A program made the translations under genes and the position numbers. Positions 22,952 to 32,710 of a stretch of DNA of 64,000 bases are shown here, piece by piece. Source of the DNA: Globodera rostochiensis (taxonomy: Eukaryota; Nematoda; Chromadorea; Rhabditida; Heteroderidae); the NCBI GenBank assembly GCA_018350325.1, contig JAEVLN010000026.1, forward strand, positions 372,001 through 436,000, written 5' to 3'. The notes beneath the pieces were generated by a model that had not been told where the DNA came from, ran no database searches, and saw nothing but the letters and a program-made list of their open reading frames with translations. Every line of letters starts with the position of its first letter. The stretch's first letter is position 1.

Positions 22952-23275
22952 ATGGCCTCTCGAACTCCGGATTCCGACATGGTTTCAAACATTAATTTTG
23001 GGCTTAAAACATGACTTTTCAGATAAAAAAAAAAGAAAACGAAACAAAAATTTTTAATTTTAATTAATGGATAAAATGTCTTCTAATTGCTTATGCCAAA
23101 TAAAAAAAATTTGAAAATAACAAATAAAAATTGGTAGGACATTCCAATCGGGCGTCAAATTGTGCAAGCCGAAGCAAAGTGGACGATTCCACGAAAGATT
23201 GGACCAGAGGATGACAAGGATGAACATGTTGGACTTGTTGATGAGGAAATTCGATATAAAATAACGGTTAAATAA
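22952..23275 (+). CDS. Small unrecognised protein, divergent from NDUFB11
   Basis: Two exons in phase 0, 22952-22981 (MASRTPDSDM, donor GTTTCA) and 23138-23275 (acceptor TTGGTAG, TAA), giving 55 residues. Exon 2 reads IGRQIVQAEAKWTIPRKIG, then an acidic stretch DDKDEHVGLVDEEIRY and a basic end. No signal peptide or membrane segment. Codon-like composition and a clean stop support real coding. I do not recognise the family. The start exon is inferred from position and phase only; the second exon could be the last exon of a larger gene, but no upstream room exists without overlapping NDUFB11. Confidence 0.45.
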
Positions 23276-23409
23276 AAGAAAACAAATTTTTGCACTATCT
23301 TGTCTCGCAATTTTTTGAAATTCCCGTTCCCGCTATTTTATTTTACCGGACTTTAAATCATTTCTCTAATTTTTATTGGCTCTTGACTTATTACAAATTT
23401 GTTTTATCT

Positions 23410-25110
23410 ATGGACGGCAACAAAAGTGATGACTCCTTTTACGACTCGGACCAGGATGAGCAGATGGCCGCCGCATCAACCCAGTCTCTGTACGACCCGA
23501 GCAGCCCGTACACGCCCGTCCGGCCCCATCAGCAACGGGCCTCACAAATACAGCACACATTGTCCGGGCAACGGTTGAGCTCCAGCGTTTGCATAAAAGC
23601 CACACAGTCGGTGACGGACCATTTACAGACACAATTGGTACCAAAATTTTAATTAAATTCAAAAACGAAAAACTGTTCATTTTTTAGAGTCCACTTTCTG
23701 TGCTACCGACCAACAGTTTTGTCAAAGCATCTTGTTATTATGAGGAGGCAGCGGAGGTGAGCTTTTCACTTTTAATAATTTAAATAATTCTTGTCAGAAA
23801 TTACGATTGGAACCCGGGTTTTTAAAAATCACTCTTGGGTCCGGTCCTATTTTTTGAATTTAATTTAATTTTAAGAATTCATTAATTTGATTGAATTTGT
23901 TTTTATCACTAGCAGATCAGACGAGTCAACCCGAACTTTGTGAGCGAAGAGGAACTGAAACAGTGTGAAAGTGAAGACGACCAGCCCGGTTTTTTTGTTT
24001 GTTTTTTAATTTTAAGAAAATTCTTTGTTTTGAGAGGGTTCGGAGCCGGCGGACAATCGAACGCTTTATGTACGCTTGAAGGAGCAACGGGACAAAAAAC
24101 AGTTGGAACACGACGAAACGCATGCATTCAGTTCAGATTTTTGAGTCTGAAGATGGTCTGGGCTTCGATTATAAAATTATCGAAAATTTCTAAAAAAATT
24201 TTTTCAAATTCATTCATTCATTTTCTGGGGATTTGTTGGGTCCATTTATCATCATTTAAACTTTTTATATATTTTTTTGTAACTCTCTGACTCGATTAGT
24301 TTCAATGAATGAATCAATTTCCAATCAGAGAACCAATTTCGTGGTATTGATGAGGCCGAGTCGGACTTTCTGACCCAGGTGGACCGTGCCAAGACCGAAC
24401 AGGAGATCCGCAAGCGCAAGGAGGAGCAGGAACTGCTGCAGTTGGCCCGCGAGCAGATGCACGGCCAATGTTCTGGTGCTGAACTTCCGCCGGTGTTGTT
24501 GGAAAAGCCGCAAAAAGCTGTGGTGCCGTTTTCGGGCGGCAGTTCCATCAACAAACAGGCCGCACTTGTGGCGTCGTTCGTTCGTAAGAGGTGAAGAACA
24601 CGCAATTAAATGATTAAAATTCAAAATTCTTCCTATTTTATGTTTCGTTTTTCTTAACCTTTTTTTTTGTTTTTAGACCGCTCTCAACTGATGGTGACCC
24701 AAATCAGAAGCAGTCCTCGTCCGGCAGCACCGACCACAAGTCCAAGAAGTTGACATCGTCCCCGGACGATTCCGACTGTCCGCCGCCACCGCCATCGACA
24801 AATCAACGCGTGGAGTTGCAATCGCATTGCAAATTGATCGGCGTGCTTCCCGGCATGCCGAACTACTCCGACTCGAGGCAGGGAGTAAACACGCATCATT
24901 TTTGAACAAATTCGCGCAAATGTTTGAAACATGAAATTGATTTTAGTCTCGTCGTTCTCGAACCAATCCCTTTATAAACCCATAAATGCCAAATTTTTAA
25001 GCGACGAAGCCGGGAGCAGCAGCAACAGTGAGAGTTTGGAGTCGGAGTTGCCATGTGTGGCCGTTTTTGCGGGCAAAGGCGCGTCGAAGCAGCAAGGCAA
25101 CGGCTGTTGA
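23410..25110 (+). CDS. PSME3IP1: FAM192A/PIP30 orthologue (PSME3-interacting protein 1)
   Basis: Nuclear protein whose human counterpart binds the proteasome activator PA28-gamma (PSME3). Exons: 23410-23637, 23688-23756, 23913 (or 23916)-23988, 24035-24130, 24329-24590, 24677-24877, 25002-25110 (TGA); all phases agree. Family signatures are NPNFVSEEEL (human RFVSEAEL), LYVRLKEQRDKKQLEHDE (human LYERLQEQKDRKQ) and FKNQFRGIDEAESDFL (human FKNMVRGLDEDETNFL). The C-terminal block is IGVLPGMPNYSDS followed by an acidic Ser-rich tail, as in human ILPGLGAYSGSSDSE. The last intron reads best as GC-AG (AG|GCAGGG at 24878), which restores SDSSDEAGSSSNSESLESE; a GT donor downstream breaks the frame at once. 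An acidic N-terminal extension of about 120 residues is unlike the short human N-terminus. It converges on PTRH2. Confidence 0.9.
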
Positions 25111-25357
25111 ATTGAATGAGGAGGCCGAACGAACAGTAATGGGAAGAATTTTTTTTTGAAATTTTTTGCTTTCTTTTCTGTCCCAATTTTTGTTCCATTC
25201 AGAATATGAACGAATTGTTCGAGGAGTATACTATATGTGTATGTGTATCTGGTTTTACAATTGTTGATTTCTTTTGAAAATGAAAATTCGTCTTTTATTT
25301 TTGTTGGATTTGGAAACTCGATGCTTTTGGTGGGTTTTGATCGCTGAATCAACAGCA

Positions 25358-25972
25358 TTAATTGTGCAACTTCAAGTGGCCCGTCACTTTGTCAATTTCC
25401 TCACGTGGCCCAAAAATGCCGAGCACTGTGCATGAACCGGCCGCGATTTGCGTATGGCCGGCGTCGTGGATGAGCTGCGCGATCAGTCCAACTTGTTGGG
25501 CTTGTTTGCACAGCTCGGCCAACTGACTGGCGCTGTCAGCACGGAGAACAATCTTTAAAACCAAAAACAGATTTTTAATCGGAACAAAACACCGGGTTCA
25601 GCTACTTTTGGATCATCAACAATTAACCCCGTTGATGTCCTGTTTGAACAACTTTAGCGACTTTTGGATCATCAACAATTAACCCCGTTGATGTCCTGTT
25701 TGAACAACTTGACCACCTTCATCTCCCCATGGCGTGCCCAATGTTCCAGCGCGTTCCGACCCTCGTCCGACTCCAGGGCTAGCCTGTACACCGCAACTGC
25801 AGCGTGTCCAACCTGAAACTCAAAAAATTATCTTTAAAATTCCCGTTTTGCAACTCGCCTGCGCGGCCATTTTGCCAGCGCCCATCCTGAGCGACGTGTT
25901 CACCACGAAAACCATTTTTTGAGGTCCGCCACCGCCAACAAAATTTGTTGCTTTCGACAACGCAGCGCCCAT
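25358..25972 (-). CDS. PTRH2: Peptidyl-tRNA hydrolase 2
   Basis: Hydrolyses the ester bond of peptidyl-tRNAs dropped from ribosomes (PTH2/Bit1 family). Three exons, all phase 0: 25972-25859, 25812-25684, 25552-25358 (TAA), giving 145 residues; human has 179. The PTH2 fold is complete: MVFVVNTSLRMGAGKMAAQ (catalytic Lys in GAGK), VGHAAVAVYR, then LIHDAGHTQIAAGS with the conserved Asp and Thr, and the C-terminal IDKVTGHLKL. Intron 1 uses a GC donor (CAG|GCGAGT). The human protein begins with a hydrophobic mitochondrial anchor. This one instead begins MGAALSK, which fits an N-myristoylation consensus (G2, S6, K7). The end of exon 2 is part of a 56-bp tandem duplication, so a second donor lies 56 bp downstream. 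Confidence 0.9.
25604..25711. repeat. 56-bp tandem duplication covering an exon-intron junction
   Basis: The segment starting ACTTTTGGATCATCAACAAT occurs twice in a row (starts 25604 and 25660), nearly identical. The copy at 25660-25711 contains the true end of PTRH2 exon 2 and its donor (rc GGG|GTTAAT). The other copy lies in the intron and carries a second, equal donor. Confidence 0.9.
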
Positions 25973-26481
25973 TGATTTAATTGAATAAACCCAAAAGAAT
26001 TATTTAAAAAAATGGCATCAAAAACGTCAAAAGCATTGCTTTTTATTCGAATCTCCAATTGGCAATTAAGCGGACAAAGTATCCGCACAACAAACATCAA
26101 AAGCACACCGTAACACAATTGCATCAACTTAAATAATATTGATAAACACCTTTGGCGCAAAATTTTATGATTTTTTAAAACAAAAAAATGTTATTCTCTG
26201 ATTGATTTGAGTGTCCTGAACAACAGACAGTTTTCACACGAGCGGAATTGTGGGGGGAAAGAAACAAACAATTAAACGAATGAATGAATGCAACAGATGC
26301 GCGTTGAGGGATTAATTAGAACACAAACACATTAACACATTTAATTACCAAGGAACAAACAAGCTATGTAAATGACTGTTTTGTGGTGGGGGGGGGTAGG
26401 TAATTTGGGCGAAAGCATCTTCCGTTTTTTATCCATTAAATTTGTTTCTCCGTCTCATTTTTGCACACATTTTCATCATCA

Positions 26482-29400
26482 TTACAGGCCGTCCGCCTCC
26501 GGCGCCGCCATGCGCTGCTCCAACGCGTCGCAGTACCTCCACGCGTCCGTCGGCGCACCGTCGCCCATCCGGATGAAATGGCGCGGTTGCCAAGGCTGCG
26601 CAAGCCGTTCACGCTCGGTCTTCTCGTCCCGTTGGCGTTGCTCAATCCACCGCTTGGCTGAACGCGCCGAGAAGGAAGGAATTATCAATTTGAAAAAACA
26701 CTTTTGTGCAGCATGGAAACAATGAATGAATGGCTCAACAAACCCACATTGGGACGCAACTTCAATGTTGTCGGTGAACAATGCTGCAGTGACATGACGC
26801 CACAGTTTGCGACTCTCTCGGTCCTCTTGTTCCATCACCGGCACGCACTCCTGGCAAGCAAAAAGCATAAATAATAAACGCATAAATCTTTTTAAAATTA
26901 ATAAAAGAACCAAAAAAATAGCAAAAAAATAGCAAAAAAACAAATTCACAATTCAATTGGTCGCACACCTTTCGAACGTCCGGCTTTTGTCGTACATCTG
27001 TGAACAGCTGGAAGTCGGAGGCATTTTCGCGTTTCAAAAAAATTTGTCCATTCCATTCGCCCTTCAACTGCATCACCGCATTCTTTCGGGCACCATGGAA
27101 AATTTGGCCATGAATTTGGTGGGCTTTGCCGCGAAAGAACGGCTTGGCCTGGAACTCGATTTCGGCCCGGTAGCCGGTCTGTTCACAGCGCAATTCGACC
27201 TGACAAAAAACAGAAAATTTTCTTAGGACATTAAAACGAAAAAAACAAGGATTTCACACATGATTCACATTTCAGTACAAAAATCCAAATTTTCAACATC
27301 CAAACCAAAACAAACAAATTTTTTATGGATGTTCCAGGAAAGTCCTGGTCTCTAATGAAGATGACATCATCAACAACAACAACAACAACACACCTTTCCA
27401 CTGAGTTCAAACCACGGCGTTGCCATTATTGCGCGTCCGTAACCGTTGGGGAATGTCGCCGTGTACGTCTCGTTGTTCTGTACAAAAGTGCGGGGTGAGA
27501 GAGAGAAACAGTTGTGTTTGACAAAGCAACAACAAAAAAAATAGCATTTGAACTCGCTTTATTACTTTGTGAATTCGGACTGTCGCCTTGCCGATCATTT
27601 GGACGCCAATGCTCAGGCCAAGAAATGATGACTTTGTGTAAATGTGCGTAGTGCACGACACGCCGGCCTCCGGATGTTCGACATAAAAGGCGGAAATCGG
27701 CGGATGATGGCTGACCTGCTCCGCAATGAACGTCACCTGAGAAGTTGGAGGAGTTCATCAATTTTACATGGACGTTTTTTATCAAAAGGTATTGTTGTTG
27801 TCGTTATTTCCGGGACCTGGTTGGTTGCGGAGCCCGGAAATGGTCCGCCCTTTGTACGGCTTGTGGTCGACGGTGTGGTCTCGGGCAGCGTCCAGCGACA
27901 GCGAAACGACTCGCCCAGAATTGGGTTGTACGGCTTCTTCGCCACGCCGCTCTTGCGCGCGGGGAAGAAGGAGTTCAGGTAATACTTGAGCACAGCCAAA
28001 AATCTAAAAAAAAAAACATTTCGATTCTTTAAAAATTAAAATAAAACAAAAACCTTATTTCGGCCGAATCTTCGTTGACCGCGCTCACAAAATCGTCCGG
28101 ATGAGCTGCAAATGTGCAAATTACTGGACTGAAACCTCCATATAAATATAACAAAAAACTGTTGCTGACCAAAGAAATCGGCGTACATTTCCAACAGAGA
28201 GCGTCGTTCCAAAATGAATGTTGGCAGTGTCACTTTTGTCAAGTCCATGCCGACACTGACCTAAGAAAGTGTCCGTTTTACACATTTCAAGTTTTTGAAG
28301 CAGTAGTTTGAGCACGTTTTATTAAAGAAGAGGTAAAAACTCGCACTTGGGACAGTAAATGCATGAGCACACTCCCATGCTGCTTGTTAACGTCCCCAAT
28401 GTCCTGTTCGTCATGTGTGTTGTTGTAGATGGCATCGTAGTCGGTGCGTTTTGCATCAAATTGACCCCAGTCGGATACGTCCTGTGCCAACAACGTGACC
28501 AGAGAGGGCCGATGATGTGCCGCCGAATGGCCATGGCCGGGCGGAAATTGGTGGTGGCTGTGCTTGCGAGGAATTCTGCGGTTGAACCGGGGGAAAAAAT
28601 GTTCAAAATTCTATGGCAAAAAGGAAAAGGACAATGGGTTGGATTGTATGCATAAAAAAATCCTAAATTTTTGAGAAAATTGCTTCCATCCCACTTTCCC
28701 ATATTTGGCTAACCCTTGGGAGTTTTTTTGTCCAATGTTGCATTCCGGGAGGTACGCACCAAAGATGAGCAAAATTTTTGTTTTACGTTTTCCGTTAAAA
28801 AAATTCTGTTTTTTCAAAAGCGTTTAAACAAAATGCTTTATTATTCTTTGTCTATATCGTACAATAATATAATACATTACACTCTGGGGATCACACAAAA
28901 AAGTGACGCTTCTTCCCCCCGCCAATTCACCTGGCCAACATCCCGTCTTTGCTGCTCCGTCGAAGGGCACCGCCGCCGGATTCATCGGCCGAAATTTTGC
29001 GCTGCTCGCCCACCACCTTCGCACCGGCGGCACGTCCATGGCGCTGCTCGTCCTCCGTGGCATCATAAAATTCGTCATCAGAGCTGGAGTAGCTGACCAC
29101 GTCGTCCAAGCTCAGCGGCAAATCCTGATCAAACAAACAATTTTAATTATTCCAAAAATCAAAAAAAGCTCCACCATTTTTGCTGACTGACTGACACTGA
29201 CCTCCTTTCCGTTGGTGCCGACCGCCTCATCCTCTTCTTCGTCTGACTCGCGCTGTTTCTGCGACTGTTGTCCTCCCGCTACTGCTTCAATTTCAGCACT
29301 CACAATTTCTCCCATTTTTCCATTCAAATCTTCCGCCATTTCTGTCTTTGTTGTTTTTGCCGGTGACGGCCGAACTTTGTCCCGCCCTTTGGACGTCGTC

Positions 29401-30385
29401 ATGTCGGCCGACGTGCCAACATCGCGTTGCACTTGACGCAACAAAACGCACGAATGGTCCACAGTGCTTTGAAGCCGTTTGGAGGTGGCAATAATTTCTG
29501 ACAGCATTTTCTTCCGCTTCTGCTCGGCCTTCTCCGACTCTCGGGCATTGATTTGTTCCAAATTTCGGGTCTAAACAGAACACAATTGTTACGGAAACGA
29601 CGGTACCACGGGGATCCGTTCTGAGCTCAATCTTTAAATGTCCGGATCATCGTAAATTTAATTAATCACATTGTACATACAATAACTAGTGCCCGGCCTG
29701 TCCTGGATCCAGGCCTGGATTTCTGTCCAGGAAATCAGGTCCGAGAAATTTCCCAAAATCCAGGATCCGGGTCCAGAATTTTCAAATTCCTGTTCATGTA
29801 ATAACCTGCTCCATCAACGTTTGTGATTGATTTTCTGCAACAATCACTCGCTTGCGCAACTCCTCCAACGGGTCCTCCTGCGGCGGTCGGTAGTAGCCGC
29901 ACTTCTCGTGGATGACGCGCTCCAACACGCGCACCCACGTGTCACGCTCCGCTCGACTCTTTCCCTTAAACACGCGCGCATCAAATTTAATTTAATTGAC
30001 GTTTAGCTAACAATTTAAGCGTGGTCGCCAAAATGTTCAAATTATAAATAACCTGCAAATGAAACACTTTGCCATCGACGGCAATTGTGAATTGGGCATT
30101 GTTTTCTTCGTCAATTCCAAGTGCCGCACCGCGCAAACGAATACAGCCGCGCTGCTGGCCGCGTGCCATCTTTTCTTTGGACCTAATTTTGTTTTGAAAA
30201 ATAATTTTAAAAAGTCTTTTTGAGTTAAATAAATAAATGTTGGTGGCATTGTACTGCCCCCGTTTTTTTGGTTAAAAAAAAAGAAGAACAAACGTGTAAT
30301 AGCAAAGTGCGTCATCATTAAGCACAAAATAACGGTGCTGCCATCCATGCACAACATTTGTCCACTTGGACAGTGTGCCCTCCAT
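26482..30385 (-). CDS. OSBPL9: Oxysterol-binding protein-related protein 9 (ORP9/OSBPL9 orthologue)
   Basis: Lipid-transfer protein; ORP9 moves PI4P, phosphatidylserine or sterol at ER-Golgi contacts. Fourteen exons with consistent phases: 30385-30294, 30182-30053, 29964-29806, 29570-29202, 29124-28931, 28575-28347, 28260-28170, 28105-28054, 28003-27817, 27736-27566, 27477-27394, 27199-26969, 26850-26748, 26657-26482 (TAA); 755 residues (human long form 736). Order: PH domain (about 1-95, [20 protein letters not shown]); coiled/acidic linker; FFAT motif for VAP binding (DEFYDATE, about 268-275); then the ORD with [30 protein letters not shown], the family fingerprint EQVSHHPP (about 506-513) and [10 protein letters not shown]. 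Start is the first ATG, matching ORP9. It is a full-length gene without visible damage. Confidence 0.95.
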
Positions 30386-31267
30386 GGGATGATGCAAATT
30401 CGGGATTTAGTTAATGAAAGCACACAAATACTAGTATATTGATCTGAAAAGAGACTGTAAAATGAAAAATAGACTTTTGACAACACCTCCAGTGTTCGCG
30501 GATGTCTGGGGGAAATTTCGGACAAAATTATACGGCTTCCCCCATTTAATGCCCGCCAATTGCTACTCTAAAAATTGCTTGACGACAAGAGAAATCATGG
30601 TATTATTTTTAGGCTGAGGCAACAACTATGAGTTGAGATACAGCTTCTCAAAGTTGGACAAAACCATAAGGGAGGATCTTTTTCGTTTGAAAAATTTGAT
30701 TTCTTCGAAAAATTGTCTGAAAATATATTACTTGATGCCCTGATTAAGAATGCGCACAATGCCAACTGAGTCCTTGTTGAACGGGACACTTCAGTCCAGG
30801 GCTCATAACTTTTTTCATTGTTGCTTACAGCTAGAAATTTTTTCGAATTCGTGCTCAGCACGGCGAGAGGAGTTGATTGGTAATTTGAGAGAGGGGAGGG
30901 GGGGGGGGGGGGGAACGATTGGTATCTGGTAAGATGCATATTTCGAGTCACAAATCATCATTGGGACTGTCAAGGTGGACGGAGCTGGACTCGACAAATG
31001 CTTGCTAAAGTGATCGGCCACTTTTGGAAATGTTTTAAATCATGTGATCAGCCCGTCACACAACGCATGAGATCATTGCGGACCTTAATGGGTACACAAC
31101 CAATCGAATGGACCAGAAGCATTCTCATGCCGGGAATTGTTATTCTTCGTCTTGGCAAAATAATCAACCCCCTCAATTTTTCAATTGTCCATAAAAATGT
31201 CAAATCAAGTCAAATGAAAAAAGAACATATATTTATTTATGTCAATGCCCAATCAATCCTCCTCCGA
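30386..31267. other. Intergenic, no supported gene
   Basis: Short frames only. A G-run (30897-30914) and AT-rich DNA. It should contain the ORP9 promoter (30386 upward) and the 3' UTR of the F-box-family gene. Confidence 0.5.
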
Positions 31268-32710
31268 TCACTTCTCATCCTCCTGCTGCTGTTGCTTCTG
31301 CTTCTTCGTCGGCCCGTTGCGCACCACACTGATCCCAACGACACTGCGCTTGCTGATAGTGCCTCTGGCTGCCGCCGTCGCAGCATTGTCGCGATTCCTG
31401 TGGCAAGTAATGACCGAATTGATGCTTTTTGAATGATTTGTTGGGGGAAAATTGATTTTGGAAAATTTGAATTTTCGAAAAAATATTCAAATTCGGGCCC
31501 GCGGTTCGAAAATCGGTCTGAACAGAGGTGGTCATATTCGGAGTCTACACGCCGAATACCTCTAGAAACACTTTTCTAAAAGATGGAAGCAAAGAAATAA
31601 TTTGAACAATTTGATGCAAGAAAAGGATACCAATATTTACACATCAGGGCCGTAGCCAGGGGGGGGGGGAATTCGTCCCCCCCCCCCCCAAATGAAATTT
31701 GAGGAAAAAAAAACAAGTGGAGGAAGACTTTTGCATTTTTACAAGTTTTTGACCAATTTTCTACACATACCCTTTGGTGACGACGGGTCGGCGCGCCGTG
31801 GACGTGTTCTTGAGCTCACTTGGACCTGCCGCCTTTGCGTCAACCGGCCTGAAAATAAAAATTGAAGGGAATTCAGAAACTATTCATTTCATTCACTCGT
31901 CGCCGATGTCCTTGTCTTCGAAGTTAATGGAGATGCGATTCCATTGACGGGACCACGATTCCCACTCAATTGCCTCCTCCTTCTCCCACACGGCCCATTT
32001 CGCCTCTTCCCGCTCAATTGGACAACGCACCAACAGCCATTTGTTGTATTTGTTAAGGCGTCGCAATGTCAATCGCTCCCCCGTCCAATTGTTCGTCAGC
32101 TCAAATGGTTCAGTGCGAGAAGAAAATGCAATAAGGAGGATGATGAAATTGACTGGCGCAGAAGCGTTGACAAATGACTAAAATGAAGGGAATAATTACT
32201 CTCAAATTGACTCTAAGAATGAGAAATTACCCTTTTGAGTCCTTCCATTCTTTCCGAATGAAACCAAGACAGAAGCATCTTTGGAAGTCCATCTCCACGG
32301 GAGGTGAGTAACCATTTGGCCATGGCTTGGCTGGAAGAAGCATCGGCGTTGTCTTGGGCTGGGAAGTCGGGGAAATGTTCAATGGAATCGACCACACGAA
32401 GATTTGGGCAATTGCGAAGAATGGCCGGAGAGAATTGTCGCAAACGGTCGAGATAAGAATAGGGCAAAAAAAGGCCGCAAATGTTGTCATTGACCAAAGG
32501 CCAAATCTTTTGCCAAATAATTTCCCAGCTGCGGCTGTGGCAGAGGAAGGTATGAATTGCAACATTTGTCCCGGAAGAGCCGAAAAGGCGACAAATGCGT
32601 TGAAGAAATTAGTAGTTACCCTCTTCCATTTGACCGGGTACGGTAATGACGTCATCAGAGCCAAAAGGTACAGGAGGGTCGGTGGCAGACGACGAGATGT
32701 AATTGGACAT
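31268..32710 (-). CDS. F-box-associated family protein of cyst-nematode type, 5' part damaged
   Basis: I recognise the pattern of a large family annotated as F-box domain-containing in cyst-nematode genomes; its biochemical role is unknown to me. Joined in phase: a conserved core 32608-32231 (RSWEIIWQKIWPLVNDN, LDRLRQFSPAILRNCPNLR, AKWLLTSRGDGLPK, SERMEGLKR), then 32177-31897 (FVNASAPVNFII, PFELTNNWTGERLTLRRL, WLLVRCPIEREEAKW, QWNRISINFEDKDIGDE), 31848-31771 and 31397-31268 with a basic Gln-rich tail (TGA). Upstream, a separate start-like segment (ATG at 32710, MSNYISSSATDPP) is divided from the core by an in-frame stop just before the core. No acceptor permits splicing between them, and the F-box and the long middle region are missing. 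I infer an internal deletion: probably a pseudogene or 5'-truncated copy. The satellite array starts at its 5' end. Confidence 0.7.
31644..31690. mobile_element. Transposon-end-like motif (copy 2)
   Basis: CAGGGCCGTAGCCAGGGGGG followed by an AATTCGTCC spacer and a poly-C run. It matches copy 1 at 19348 over the GCCGTAGCCAGG core and lies in the last intron of the F-box-family gene. Confidence 0.35.

Noticed and set aside
30998..31432. Plus-strand frame of 144 codons
   Set aside because: Its 3' half is antisense to a phase-supported exon of the F-box-family gene; the rest has no coding character.
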